A DNA stretch of 64,000 nucleotides, from the NCBI GenBank assembly GCA_023394955.1, contig JAEWZY010000018.1:48905-112904 (forward strand), read 5' to 3'. Below, in pieces: positions 1-8,343 of the stretch. Made by a program: the position numbers and the translations under genes. Under the pieces are notes generated by a model. The model had not been told where the DNA came from and ran no database searches. It saw nothing but the letters and a program-made list of their open reading frames with translations. How positions within the stretch are numbered: the stretch's first letter is position 1; each line of letters starts with the position of its first letter. This DNA is from Bacillota bacterium (GTDB lineage Bacteria; Bacillota; UBA4882; UBA8346).

Positions 1-1098
1 TTCATTGATGCCGAAATCGCCCAGGTTAAATTGGTGGACCGTTCTTTTAACTGCGATGTCAAGCGGGCCAAGGAAATCTGGGGTTTTTTACTGGAACACC
101 AGGGAGTCACTAATTTTCACTTCGAGATCGTCGGCGATTGGTTGGATGACGAATCCATCGCCATTTTGAGCGCTGCGCCGCGAGGTTTGTTTCAATTCGA
201 GATCGGCGTCCAAAGCACCAACCAAGAAACTCTCCGGTTGATCAGCCGCCGGATGGATTTTGACAAGTTAAAGCGGCAAGTATCGCTGTTGCGCCAGAAT
301 AGTAAAGTATTCATTCACTTGGATCTGATTGCGGGCTTACCGGGCGAAAATTACCAGTCATTTGCCGGTTCCTTCAACGACAATCTGCTCATCGGACCGG
401 ACCGTTTGCAGCTTGGCTTTTTAAAGCTGCTGAAAGGTTCCGGTTTGCGTGAAAAGGCCGGCGAATTCGGCTATTATTTTACGGAAGAAGCCCCTTACGA
501 GGTCTTGGCCAATAGTTGGCTCACCTTTGAAGAGCTTTGGCGTTTGAAAACCATCGAAGACTTATTGGAACGCTATTATAACTCAGGCCGTTTTATTGCC
601 TCCTTTAAATACTTAATCGCCCGGACGGAGAACCCATTTCAGTTTTTTGAGGATTTCGCTTACTGGTGGAAGGGACGGGGATTGGATCAAAAGGCCCACA
701 AAGGAAAGGACCTTTACCGATATTTACTGAGATTTCTGGAGACCCGGGACCAGGATCTGACAGCGATTCGAAATCTTTTGAAATTCGATCTGTTATTGGG
801 GGAGCGCTTGGTTGATTTGCCGGATTGGGCAGGACAACTAGGGCCGGAGTTGAAGAAGGGCAGCTACAGGTTTTGGCAAATCCCTGAAAACCGTGAACGA
901 TATCTTCCGGAATGGTCCGGGCTTGAGCCGCGGGAGCTGCAAAGGAAAGTTTTATTCGCCGAATTTGAGATTGATCCGGAGGCGACGATTAGTAACCCCT
1001 TAATTGAACAACCGCTGCAACGCACTTTGATTTTGTTCGTTTACGGCCGGGAGACGAACACATTCAAGCTCGACTGGGAGGAATTAAAAAATGTCTAG
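1..1098 (+). CDS. B12-binding-type radical SAM protein, C-terminal part (DUF4080-like), 5' truncated
   Basis: The reading frame is open to the left window edge, so the N-terminus (the expected cobalamin-binding domain and the CxxxCxxC cluster motif) is outside. What is visible is the second half of a radical SAM TIM barrel: the stretch VKLVDRSFNCD near the edge, EIGVQSTNQETL, and LDLIAGLPGE are typical of the family of B12-binding radical SAM enzymes that carry a C-terminal DUF4080 region. The C-terminal ~200 residues match that region in character, being rich in aromatic and charged residues without membrane segments. The substrate is unknown for this family. The stop overlaps the next gene by 8 bp, indicating translational coupling. 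The first internal Met (position 31 is a GTG) is not a real start because the frame continues upstream. Sure of the superfamily, less sure of DUF4080. Confidence 0.8.
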   Translation, partial: FIDAEIAQVKLVDRSFNCDVKRAKEIWGFLLEHQGVTNFHFEIVGDWLDDESIAILSAAPRGLFQFEIGVQSTNQETLRLISRRMDFDKLKRQVSLLRQNSKVFIHLDLIAGLPGENYQSFAGSFNDNLLIGPDRLQLGFLKLLKGSGLREKAGEFGYYFTEEAPYEVLANSWLTFEELWRLKTIEDLLERYYNSGRFIASFKYLIARTENPFQFFEDFAYWWKGRGLDQKAHKGKDLYRYLLRFLETRDQDLTAIRNLLKFDLLLGERLVDLPDWAGQLGPELKKGSYRFWQIPENRERYLPEWSGLEPRELQRKVLFAEFEIDPEATISNPLIEQPLQRTLILFVYGRETNTFKLDWEELKNV

Positions 1099-1360
1099 TA
1101 TTTTCCTTGGCAGCCTTATGATCGTATTCGGAATCCTATTTTTACTTAATAATACGGGAATGATCAGGTCTGGTTTATATATGGAATATTTGAAACTGTT
1201 TCAAAAATTTTGGCCTGGGTTGCTAATCTTACTAGGGGTTAAAATGATGATCGCCGGTAAAAACCCCGGCTGGGCCGCAGCCTTAAAATGGTTAATCATA
1301 CTACTGATAGGCCTTTGGATATTTTGTGCAGTTTTCGTAACAAGAAGTTGGGTAATATAA
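1091..1360 (+). CDS. small membrane protein, LiaF-TM/DUF5668-like
   Basis: An 89-residue protein made almost entirely of three hydrophobic segments (about residues 4-21, 38-55 and 62-83). The pattern of a first helix ending in LLNN, then FWPGLLILLGV, resembles the small transmembrane domain found in LiaF and DUF5668 proteins, where W-P-L-L-hydrophobic repeats are characteristic. No catalytic motif. It starts inside the end of the radical SAM gene (8-bp overlap), so it is translated from the same message. Function unknown; cell-envelope stress sensing would be a guess from the family only. Confidence 0.6.
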   Translation: MSSIFLGSLMIVFGILFLLNNTGMIRSGLYMEYLKLFQKFWPGLLILLGVKMMIAGKNPGWAAALKWLIILLIGLWIFCAVFVTRSWVI

Positions 1361-1525
1361 ATAAGAGCCGGAGTCTCCTAAAGACGCCATGAACTGGTCC
1401 TTGTCTTTATTGAGCTTCTATAATTAATTGCTTCAATAGAGAGTTGGGTCAAGAGGTGAGTTGTTTATCTCTCCGTCCTGGATGGATTAAGGGAAAAGGA
1501 ATAGACGATTTTTACAAAGCTTAAC

Positions 1526-1554
1526 TTGACAAATGGGTTTTTTTTTCTTAAGAT
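1526..1554 (+). promoter_or_regulatory. sigma-A-type promoter for the FmdB-like gene
   Basis: TTGACA at 1526-1531, a 17-bp spacer and TAAGAT at 1549-1554. It lies 43 bp before the start of the zinc-ribbon gene. A second candidate -10, TATGAT at 1558-1563, is too far from the -35 box. Confidence 0.55.
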
Positions 1555-1596
1555 TGGTATGATAAGCTAATGTCCTGATTTAAAGGAGGTGAAGCC

Positions 1597-1851
1597 ATGC
1601 CGACTTATGAGTATTTCTGTGAACAATGCGGAGTTTTTGAAGAATTCCATAGTATGAACACAGCCTTGACTCAATGCCCTAAATGCCAGAGAGAAGTTAG
1701 ACGGTTAATCAGCCGTAATAATAATATCATCTTTAAGGGGTCTGGCTTCTATATTACGGACAATCGTTCCAATAGCAATACTAAGAACCCAACTACGGAC
1801 AGCGGATCGGGCTCAGCTTCGACCAGTAAATCCGATAATAAAGCTTCATAA
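1597..1851 (+). CDS. FmdB-family zinc-ribbon protein
   Basis: 84 residues beginning MPTYEYFCEQCG, the signature start of the FmdB/CxxC_CxxC_SSSS family. Two CxxC pairs (C8/C11 and C27/C30) form the expected zinc ribbon, followed by RRLIS. The C-terminal third is a low-complexity tail rich in Ser, Thr, Asn and Gly. FmdB itself was named as a putative regulator of formamidase genes, but the family function is not established. A strong ribosome site (AAAGGAGGTG) precedes the ATG. The gene has its own promoter and terminator, so it is monocistronic. Confidence 0.85.
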   Translation: MPTYEYFCEQCGVFEEFHSMNTALTQCPKCQREVRRLISRNNNIIFKGSGFYITDNRSNSNTKNPTTDSGSGSASTSKSDNKAS

Positions 1852-1853
1852 TT

Positions 1854-1877
1854 AAGGTCACTGCGGTGACCTTTTTT
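1854..1877 (+). terminator. rho-independent terminator after the FmdB-like gene
   Basis: An 8-bp perfect stem AAGGTCAC/GTGACCTT with a 4-base loop, followed by a run of T. Confidence 0.85.
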
Positions 1878-1976
1878 AATATTGTAAGGTCTTTTTCTCC
1901 ATTCAGCAGTCTTTAATTTTAGATAGCGACATGCTTGTCAAGTCGTTTTCGGGAGAGGTAAGGAGTTATTAAACCA

Positions 1977-3656
1977 ATGGAAACAATCGTTACTCGGAAA
2001 ATCAAAGCAGGTCTTCAAAGCTTATTAAAGGAAGCGGCGCTTAAGGGGAAAGAATTAGGCAAGTTGGCCTTTGACACTTTACCCGAGATTAATCTGGAAA
2101 TTCCGAAAGATAAGGCCCATGGAAATTTTGCCTCTAATATGGCGATGGTGTTAAGTAAAACCGTTAAAAAGCCGCCCCGGGAGGTTGCCCAGTCGCTGAT
2201 CGACAATTTTGAGGCCAATCCGTATTTGGCTAAGGTGGAAATCGCCGGTCCGGGTTTTATCAACTTTCACCTGAATGACCGTTGGTTGAGTGAGGTATTG
2301 GCAAGCATTTTCCGGCAAAAAGATGAGTACGGCAATAATCCAGACCTCAAAGGGATCAAAATTCAACTGGAATTCGTCAGCGCCAACCCGGTGGGACCGA
2401 TGAATGTCGTCAACGCCCGGGCTGCCGCCTTTGGGGATACTCTAAGTCATCTCTTTAAGGCTTGCGGGGCCTTAACGGAAAAAGAATACTATGTCAATGA
2501 CTTCGGCGTTCAAGTATATACTCTGGGACGTTCCCTTGATGCCCGGTATCGTGAGTTGTTGGGAGAAAATATAGAATTTCCGGAGGACGGGTATCAAGGT
2601 GAATATATCACCGATATGGTCCGTCAAACAATTGAAAATGAAGGCGATTCTTATCTGAAATTTCCGGAAGCGAAGCGGATCGAGTTATTTCGTGATTTAG
2701 GCTATCAACAAATCTTGGCCTCCCAGAAGCATGACCTGTTGAACTATGGGGTGAAATACGATCATTGGTTTAGCGAACGCAGTCTTCATGAAGCCGGCGA
2801 AGTAGACGAGACTTTAGGCATTTTAGCGGAACGTGGTTTGACCTATGAAAGCGAGGAAGCGATATGGCTGCGCACCTCTAACTTTGGGGATGATAAAGAC
2901 CGGGTTCTCAAAACCGGTGATGGCCGGACCACTTATTTTACAGCCGACATCGCTTACCATTTAAATAAATTTAAACGTGGGTTTGATCTGGTAATCGATA
3001 TCTGGGGGCCGGATCATCACGGTTATATTCCTCGAATGAAAGCGGCTATGGCTGCATTGGGAATCGAACCTGACCGGCTCGAAGTGCTTATCGCCCAACA
3101 GATCAACTTGATCAAAGAGGGTAAACCCTTCAAGATGTCCAAAAGGCGGGGTGAATTTATCACCATGGCTGATTTGCTTGAGGAAGTCGGCAATGATGCC
3201 GCCCGTTGGTTCTTTTTGATGCGCAGCCCCGATAGCCATCTTGATTTTGATATGGATTTGGCCCGATCCCAATCCAATGAAAACCCGGTTTTCTATGTGC
3301 AATATGCCTACGCCCGAATTTGCAGCATCTTTAGGCAGTCCACCGATGAGCAACAAGCCTATCGGGATGATCAATCATTGATCGAATATTGGGATGAGGA
3401 AGAGAAACTGCTAATCGAAAAGGCGTCCCACTTTCCGGATCTGATCGGCGAAGCCGCCAGACGGCGTGAGCCCCACCGTTTGACCGGATATTTGCTGGAA
3501 TTGGCCACCTTGTTCCATTCGTACTATAATAAACGCCGGTTCATCGGCGACGATTTGGCCTTGACCAAGTCCCGGTTGGCGGTGGCTGAAGGGTTAGGCT
3601 ATATATTTGAACGTGGTTTAAAGATGCTTGGCGTTTCAGCCCCTGAAAGGATGTAA
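1977..3656 (+). CDS. argS: arginyl-tRNA synthetase
   Basis: 559 residues, the normal length for bacterial ArgRS. It attaches arginine to tRNA-Arg in the cytoplasm. Order of parts: N-terminal tRNA D-loop recognition domain (about 1-110), class I catalytic domain with EFVSANPVGPM, the KMSKR loop at residues 386-390, the conserved DxARxFFLMRSPDSHLDFD segment, and the C-terminal anticodon-binding helical domain ending in GVSAPERM, matching the GV..PERM ending of ArgRS. The odd feature is the HIGH signature: residues 143-146 read NVVN where most ArgRS have HxGH. The adjacent ARAAAFGD still aligns with the usual GR(G/S)AA.GD. No T-box leader is visible upstream. The ATG is preceded by AAGGAG at modest spacing. 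Assignment is firm; the motif change is discussed in the findings. Confidence 0.95.
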   Translation: METIVTRKIKAGLQSLLKEAALKGKELGKLAFDTLPEINLEIPKDKAHGNFASNMAMVLSKTVKKPPREVAQSLIDNFEANPYLAKVEIAGPGFINFHLNDRWLSEVLASIFRQKDEYGNNPDLKGIKIQLEFVSANPVGPMNVVNARAAAFGDTLSHLFKACGALTEKEYYVNDFGVQVYTLGRSLDARYRELLGENIEFPEDGYQGEYITDMVRQTIENEGDSYLKFPEAKRIELFRDLGYQQILASQKHDLLNYGVKYDHWFSERSLHEAGEVDETLGILAERGLTYESEEAIWLRTSNFGDDKDRVLKTGDGRTTYFTADIAYHLNKFKRGFDLVIDIWGPDHHGYIPRMKAAMAALGIEPDRLEVLIAQQINLIKEGKPFKMSKRRGEFITMADLLEEVGNDAARWFFLMRSPDSHLDFDMDLARSQSNENPVFYVQYAYARICSIFRQSTDEQQAYRDDQSLIEYWDEEEKLLIEKASHFPDLIGEAARRREPHRLTGYLLELATLFHSYYNKRRFIGDDLALTKSRLAVAEGLGYIFERGLKMLGVSAPERM

Positions 3657-3685
3657 GTCGGTTAAATAAGCTTGAGGAGGGTCTA

Positions 3686-4420
3686 ATGGCTAAACTAAAG
3701 GTTTTTCCCACCACCGGAATGGTTATCAAGAATACCTTCAAAGAAATTTATCAATCATTTTCATATTCCGTTTTGATGAGTATCATATACGGGACCGTAA
3801 GTATTCCGACTCTACTGATTATTGTCGCTTCTTTCAGCATTACGGCAGGCGGTTGGGAAAATAGCATCACTGCCAATGAATTGTTTTCTGTTTTTACCTG
3901 GACGATGGTTTTGGGCGCTATTTGGAATACATTTGTGGTAGCGCCGGTTACAACAGCATTTTATAGTTTATATCAAGTCAAAAAAGAGAGTTATCCTGGG
4001 TTCAAAACTTTTTTCAGTCTGCTCGGGAAGTACTATCGGCCTTCTATAGTAGTTAACGGACTGTTTTCATTATCTTTTATTCTATTATTTATGAATGTGA
4101 TGATTGGGATCATCGAGCGGTCTACTTTATTGTTTGTCACCGGCATGCTCTCCTTTTATTTGCAGGTCTTTATCAGCTTGATGTCTTTTTATTTCGCGCC
4201 GTTGATTTATTTGAATAATAGCATCAAAAAGACGATTAAAAAAGCTTTTTTATTGGTTTTGGACAATACTTTGCTGACGATCGCTTTAATGCTAGTGTTA
4301 GGGCTTCTTTTCGGAGTAACTATCCTTTTCCCGGTTTTCTGGTTTTTAGTTTACGGGGCGATCTTGGTGTACGTTACTGATTTGGGGTTCAATATGATTT
4401 ATGGCCGATATGAGGGGTGA
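3686..4420 (+). CDS. polytopic membrane protein, YesL/DUF624-like
   Basis: 244 residues with about five or six transmembrane helices (roughly 25-50, 68-90, 112-135, 140-165, 190-215 and 215-235). The basic loop SIKKTIKKAF before a long hydrophobic pair, together with the general layout, resembles the YesL/DUF624 family of small integral membrane proteins often found near sugar genes. No transport motif is seen. A good ribosome site (GAGGAGGG) lies 5 bases before the ATG and the gene follows argS by 29 bp, so co-transcription is likely. Family call is tentative. Confidence 0.55.
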   Translation: MAKLKVFPTTGMVIKNTFKEIYQSFSYSVLMSIIYGTVSIPTLLIIVASFSITAGGWENSITANELFSVFTWTMVLGAIWNTFVVAPVTTAFYSLYQVKKESYPGFKTFFSLLGKYYRPSIVVNGLFSLSFILLFMNVMIGIIERSTLLFVTGMLSFYLQVFISLMSFYFAPLIYLNNSIKKTIKKAFLLVLDNTLLTIALMLVLGLLFGVTILFPVFWFLVYGAILVYVTDLGFNMIYGRYEG

Positions 4421-4551
4421 GGCATGAGTCAAAAGCTCTTGAAATGAACGCCGACTTTACGATTGGGCATCTAAGTTCCATATCACTCAATACTAGAGAT
4501 GTTTCTGCCTTTGCTCATGCTTTGAGAATAAATGAAATGGAGGAGACTAGC

Positions 4552-5028
4552 ATGATTTTTGGTAAATTGGATAGTTTATCCAAAGACAAGCTTTACCTAG
4601 CTAAAGCTTTAGTTAAAGGTTTGGATTATTTAAAGAAGACTGATTTTTCAAAAGTGGCGGTTGGTAAATATGAGATCGAGGGCAGTTCCATCTATGCCTT
4701 AGTCCAAGAATACCAAACCGCTCCCAAAGCGGAGAAAAAAGCGGAAGCCCATGGTAAATACATAGATATTCAATATATTGCTCAAGGGAATGAGGTAATC
4801 GGCTTCGCTCCATTCAGCCCCGAAAGTGAAGTTAAGGAAAATCTGCTTGAACAGAAAGACGCCATTTATTATAACTCAGTTAAAGGTGAGATGGAATTAA
4901 TCATGAGCGACGGCATGTACGCGATCTTTTTTCCGGAGGAAATTCACCGTCCCGGATGTAATTATGAAAGCGGCGGTCAAGTGAGGAAAGTGGTTGTCAA
5001 AATCGCAATGAGTTCATTGGAGGCATGA
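4552..5028 (+). CDS. YhcH/YjgK/YiaL-family (DUF386) protein
   Basis: 158 residues. The family has a cupin-like beta fold; members sit in sialic-acid and uronate operons and EbgC-like relatives accompany beta-galactosidase, but the enzymatic role is uncertain. Recognisable parts are MIFGKLD at the start, the central HGKYIDIQYIAQGNEVIGF, and FFPEEIHRPGC with the conserved metal-ligand-type E and H near the end. The frame is open back to a GTG at 4417, which would overlap the preceding gene. The ATG at 4552 is chosen because it has a strong ribosome site (GGAGGAGA) and matches the usual family start. Confidence 0.8.
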   Translation: MIFGKLDSLSKDKLYLAKALVKGLDYLKKTDFSKVAVGKYEIEGSSIYALVQEYQTAPKAEKKAEAHGKYIDIQYIAQGNEVIGFAPFSPESEVKENLLEQKDAIYYNSVKGEMELIMSDGMYAIFFPEEIHRPGCNYESGGQVRKVVVKIAMSSLEA

Positions 5029-5032
5029 ATTA

Positions 5033-5060
5033 AAGCCGTCCCTTCGGGGCGGCTTATTAA
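5033..5060 (+). terminator. rho-independent terminator after the YhcH-like gene
   Basis: A 10-bp stem with one T-G wobble, arms 5033-5042 and 5046-5055, closed by a TTC(G) turn. The following T tract is short (TTATT), so efficiency is uncertain. Confidence 0.6.
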
Positions 5061-5096
5061 ATAATATTATCGTACTTTAAAGCTGAAGGTGATTTG

Positions 5097-5843
5097 ATGA
5101 GGCCATTATTGATGGTTCACGGAATCAAAAGTAATGCTAGGAAAACTTACGGCGTTCCCGGCGGTTTATTTAAGCCGCATCCTCGGGGCATGTATAGCTA
5201 TTTAATTAAACGGGGTTACAAAGCCGGAGTGGACCTGTTTTGGTATTCATACCCCACCTTTAGTCCGATACCTGTTTCGGCGCGGCGTTTGCGAAATGAG
5301 ATCGAGCGGATTCTTTATAAATCATCTTTTCAAGATTTAGACCTGTTGACATTTAGCTTAGGAGGGATTATCGGGAAATATTACGCAGTGTCGCCGCTTT
5401 ATCAAAACGAAATTCACAAGCTGGTAATGGTCGCCCCACCATTTTTAGGTTCCTATTGGGCGGATTGGTTCACGGTTCCATTTTCTCGAAGCGACCGTGA
5501 TTTGCTCTTTGATGGAGACGGAAAAGCTTTATCGCTCCAAGTGTTGAGTTATGGAAATCTTTTCTTAAAACAGTTAGCTCAGACACCATTTCCGGAAAAG
5601 ATCGAAACTTCCATTATCGCTTTAAAAGCTATCCCCAAACAACAAGCTAGTTTAGTATATGAAACATTGCAATGGTTAATTGATTGGACCGGCGAAGGCG
5701 ATCTGGTGGTGCCGGTTGAAAGTACCCGTATTAAGGTTAATCATTTTTATGAGATTTCCGAGGAACTATCGCTTAGGGCGATCCATCGCTATCTTCCTTA
5801 TAATCCACGAGTGCAAGAATTGGTTTTTCGGGCGTTACAATAA
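5097..5843 (+). CDS. alpha/beta-hydrolase fold protein
   Basis: 248 residues. The N-terminal LLMVHGIKS supplies the HG oxyanion-hole motif of the fold. The nucleophile elbow reads TFSLGG around residue 94, so the first glycine of the GxSxG motif is replaced by Thr, but Ser-x-Gly is kept. GEGDLVVP near residue 205 and IHRYLP near residue 230 offer the acid (Asp) and His of a triad. No signal peptide, so a cytoplasmic esterase/lipase-like enzyme of unknown substrate. A TTG three bases earlier is possible, but the ATG at 5097 after AAGGTGA is preferred. Confidence 0.65.
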   Translation: MRPLLMVHGIKSNARKTYGVPGGLFKPHPRGMYSYLIKRGYKAGVDLFWYSYPTFSPIPVSARRLRNEIERILYKSSFQDLDLLTFSLGGIIGKYYAVSPLYQNEIHKLVMVAPPFLGSYWADWFTVPFSRSDRDLLFDGDGKALSLQVLSYGNLFLKQLAQTPFPEKIETSIIALKAIPKQQASLVYETLQWLIDWTGEGDLVVPVESTRIKVNHFYEISEELSLRAIHRYLPYNPRVQELVFRALQ

Positions 5844-5935
5844 AAATTTCAAGTGCGAATATTTCAGAGTTAAAAACTAACAATCCCGGCTTTAGTCGCA
5901 TATTATACCAGAGACCAAAGTCGGAGGGATTGAGA

Positions 5936-6544
5936 ATGGGGATGCTTTTGGAATCGAATTATATGGCCGGTCAATTAAGTCAGTCCCAACCAGCGGAGGA
6001 AGAGGATTTATTGATGCTCAGAGAGGATTTGGCTGAAGAATGGGGATCTGTCATCGGTTACCTTGAATGCAGCAATGAGATTAGAGACCGATTAATCAGC
6101 GAAGAGTTTCGTGAGGCTGCGCAAGACGAGATCGGACATATTATTCGATTGACCAGAATGCTGGCTGCTTTAGATCAAGCTCAAGCAGAAGCTTTGCGGA
6201 AAGCAGGCCTTTTTTGGTTGGCTGGGTTTGAACACCAAACGGCGGTTACGCCGGTAATCTCAGAAGAGCTTACCAAAGCCGGTACGGAAAATAACTTCCG
6301 ACCGGGAAAAGTAAGCTCTAGAAGATACTTGGAACCGGAAGATCGAACCCTGGAATGTTTACGAAATGCAATCCGCGATGAATTACAGGCGATCAATGTT
6401 TATCAACGCCAAAGCCGGGCGACGGCTAACCGGATGGTCCAAAACACTTTGAATTTTATCATGAATCAAAAGAAAAAACATGTGGCGGTGTTTACCGATT
6501 GCCTTCAAAATTTACTCCGAGAATACCGGTTACCCTTCGGGTAA
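5936..6544 (+). CDS. ferritin-like domain protein
   Basis: 202 residues with two ferritin-like helical halves. The first (about 25-95) contains EEWGSVIGYLE and, later, DEIGHI, giving the E...E..H di-iron pattern. The second (about 135-200) contains RDELQAINVYQRQ and KKKHV, where the second ExxH is reduced to KxxH, so the second half may not bind iron normally. Such rubrerythrin-like proteins in clostridia are usually linked with iron storage or peroxide protection; the role here is inferred. GGAGGG sits 7 bases before the ATG at 5936, which is chosen over a TTG at 5930. Confidence 0.65.
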   Translation: MGMLLESNYMAGQLSQSQPAEEEDLLMLREDLAEEWGSVIGYLECSNEIRDRLISEEFREAAQDEIGHIIRLTRMLAALDQAQAEALRKAGLFWLAGFEHQTAVTPVISEELTKAGTENNFRPGKVSSRRYLEPEDRTLECLRNAIRDELQAINVYQRQSRATANRMVQNTLNFIMNQKKKHVAVFTDCLQNLLREYRLPFG

Positions 6545-6545
6545 A

Positions 6546-6746
6546 TCATTTGATCAAAGTATAAAAAGAATCAACTTGTTCATCGGAGATCCGGTTTAAA
6601 CCGGATTCTAATTCCACCGCGAATTCTTCATTGAACCTCTCTAAGGCTTCTCCGATTACCTCACGGCAAATGCGCCGACTGGCTACGGTCTGCGGATGGC
6701 TAGTGACGAAATTTACGATATCGCTAATCTTTGTTGACTTGGACAT
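6546..6746 (-). CDS. small conserved-looking hypothetical protein
   Basis: 66 residues starting MSKSTKISDIV. It is mostly helical in character with an EALERFNEEFAVELESG acidic amphipathic stretch, and has no membrane segment or cysteine. I do not recognise the family. The ATG at 6746 is preceded by AGGGG at good spacing; a GTG three codons earlier is less likely. A TATAAT hexamer lies a few bases upstream on the same strand without a clear -35 box. It converges on the ferritin-like gene, with one base between the stops. Confidence 0.5.
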   Translation of the reverse strand: MSKSTKISDIVNFVTSHPQTVASRRICREVIGEALERFNEEFAVELESGLNRISDEQVDSFYTLIK

Positions 6747-6894
6747 CTTATTCACCCCTGGCTATTATAACCCGGTTAGTGAAGGTTTATTGATTGATCA
6801 AGAAAATAGCCAATATATGAGGGGCGCGAGACATGAGGAAGAGTATGAGTAAAGTTCTGGAGTTAGAAAAGGTGGATGATCCTAGAGTTTGAAA

Positions 6895-7155
6895 TTATTG
6901 CGGTTCAGTGGAATTTTCACTATTAGTTTCAGGGGAATTGTCAACCGTTGGGAAAGGCTGTAAAGTCTCAATCGCTTCGGTTTCACTAATAATTTCAGTC
7001 ACGGAATAAACCGCTTTTTTACCCGGCGCATAAATGCCGCGCGCTTGTTTGATAGCTTTTTCAGTAGCTTTTTCGATATTTTCCGCATTGACGATTACAT
7101 CGATACGGCGTTGGTTTCTGCGATGGTTTACTCTTACTGAAGCAGCATAAAGCAT
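6895..7155 (-). CDS. small hypothetical protein
   Basis: 86 residues, MLYAASVRVNHRRNQ..., with an alternating beta-strand start (SVRVNHR, RIDVIVNA), a helix ENIEKATEKAIKQARG, then YSVTEI and an acidic, Asn/Ser/Thr-rich tail. This looks like a small alpha/beta domain with a disordered end. I do not recognise the family. The ATG is preceded by GGAGGG at ideal spacing; the TTG at 7170 overlaps that ribosome site and is rejected. A weak promoter-like pair (TTGTTT, 17 bp, TATTTA) lies upstream on the minus strand. Confidence 0.55.
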   Translation of the reverse strand: MLYAASVRVNHRRNQRRIDVIVNAENIEKATEKAIKQARGIYAPGKKAVYSVTEIISETEAIETLQPFPTVDNSPETNSENSTEPQ

Positions 7156-7170
7156 AGTGCTACCCTCCAA

Positions 7171-7539
7171 ATCGGTTTCAGCGATAGTTATTAAATAATA
7201 ACGTTTAGAATAAAAAACAACTTCACGGGAATCGCTAACTTAGTCGGCGACGAATGCGTTTTAATTATATTTAGTGCCTACAGGGTTAATTAAAGATTTA
7301 TTCTTTATTTGTTTTGCGAATTCACCAAAACCGTCGTTATTATTGTATTTCGTGATTAATGGTTGGATTCCTTTTTGTGGAGGGCTTTTAAGAATAATGC
7401 CTAAACTGTTAAAAGGAATTGCCAGTGCTATCTTTAATTATTCTTAATTTTTATTTTGATACAAGGAGTCCGGGATTCTTTGAGGAATAAAATTTTATTG
7501 GGTGAGAATCAAAAAAATAAATCTGGTAGGAGCGGATAA
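7171..7539. other. 369-bp AT-rich intergenic region
   Basis: A region between divergent genes. I see no coding sequence and no convincing consensus promoter; the rightmost ~15 bp hold the ribosome site (GGTAGGAGCGG) of the cysteine-rich gene. Sporulation-type promoters could be present, but I could not identify one with confidence. Confidence 0.4.
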
Positions 7540-7773
7540 ATGTTTAGGGAATGCGTGTTAGAAACCGGAAAAGAATGTACGGAATGCGGCCGATGCAATG
7601 TATGTGATCTCAACGAACATAAAATCTGTAATAATTGTTGCCGCTGCTTGGGTGAGGCAGACTATTCCGGCGTTGAAATAGCGGAAATAATCTTGCCGAA
7701 GGAGATCAGGCTGAAATGGGAGGGTAAAAAAGCATCTAAAGACCCCAAGACAGGTCAACACTGTAAGCACTGA
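7540..7773 (+). CDS. cysteine-rich mini-protein (metal- or Fe-S-binding candidate)
   Basis: 77 residues with twelve cysteines, eleven in the first 36 positions. They form CTECGRCNVC, then CNNCCRCLGE, and a final HCKH. This spacing suggests zinc or iron-sulfur coordination. Similar short CxxCxxC-rich proteins are annotated as hypothetical in clostridial genomes; no function is known to me. It has a good ribosome site and its own terminator, and lies directly before the cotJ spore-coat operon, so a sporulation link is possible but unproven. Confidence 0.65.
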   Translation: MFRECVLETGKECTECGRCNVCDLNEHKICNNCCRCLGEADYSGVEIAEIILPKEIRLKWEGKKASKDPKTGQHCKH

Positions 7774-7798
7774 TTAATAACTCAATAAAGCTCTAAGG

Positions 7799-7821
7799 GA
7801 ACCTTTCAAGGTTCTTTTTTT
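7799..7821 (+). terminator. rho-independent terminator after the cysteine-rich gene
   Basis: Stem GAACCT/AGGTTC with a TTCA loop and seven T residues. Confidence 0.8.
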
Positions 7822-7913
7822 ATGCCATTAGCTTAGTTATAAAGGCTATTGTCCCATGTGCAAACTGCATTCGTGCGAATAGAATAAGACAAAAGACCTA
7901 GGGAGGTTATTTT

Positions 7914-8069
7914 ATGAATGAAATGAACCGGATGATGCTACGCCTGGCTCAAGCTTACGTGCCTTTTCAAATATATGTAAACCGTTGGGATCCGATGAAG
8001 GGGCTAATGATGGGAACGATCTTTCCCGAGTTATACCGGCCTTATTATGAATCGATGAGGAGGGGTTGA
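7914..8069 (+). CDS. cotJA: spore coat protein CotJA
   Basis: A short 51-residue gene. The sequence contains LAQAYVPFQ, followed by YVNRWDPMKGLMMGTIFPELYRPY, which matches the short CotJA family (A-Y-V-P-x-Q, then G-T-x-F-P-E-L). CotJA is an inner spore-coat component made in the mother cell together with CotJB and CotJC. A strong ribosome site (GGGAGG) precedes the ATG. The stop is one base before the cotJB start, and the cotJB ribosome site lies inside the end of cotJA, showing translational coupling. Confidence 0.85.
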   Translation: MNEMNRMMLRLAQAYVPFQIYVNRWDPMKGLMMGTIFPELYRPYYESMRRG

Positions 8070-8070
8070 A

Positions 8071-8325
8071 ATGCAACGGGAGCAGTTGGAAATGTTAAAG
8101 CAGATACAAGCATTGCAGTTTACGGCCGTCGATTTCCATTTGTATTTGGATACTCACCCTGCCGACCAACGGGCTTTGGCTGATTACGCTAATACGGTAA
8201 GAGAGATGGAACAGTTAAAAGCAGCGTACACCAGAAGTTATGGCCCGTTATTGCCTACCGACAATCTCTGCGAACCGTGTTGGCGATGGATTGAGGAACC
8301 GTGGCCGTGGGAGATCGAATATTAG
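8071..8325 (+). CDS. cotJB: spore coat protein CotJB
   Basis: 84 residues: LLKQIQALQFTAVD-like start, DLHLYLDTHP-like centre and the tryptophan-rich ending PCWRWIEEPWPWE, all hallmarks of CotJB. It is the second gene of the cotJ operon, one base after cotJA and 18 bp before cotJC. CotJB is needed for normal CotJC assembly in Bacillus by established knowledge; nothing here contradicts this. Confidence 0.9.
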   Translation: MQREQLEMLKQIQALQFTAVDFHLYLDTHPADQRALADYANTVREMEQLKAAYTRSYGPLLPTDNLCEPCWRWIEEPWPWEIEY

Positions 8326-8343
8326 TTAGGAGGAGACATTTTA

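Noticed and set aside
6833..6892. 19-codon plus-strand ORF MRKSMSKVLELEKVDDPRV
   Set aside because: GAGGGG-like site nearby is poorly spaced and the peptide has no features; too little support.
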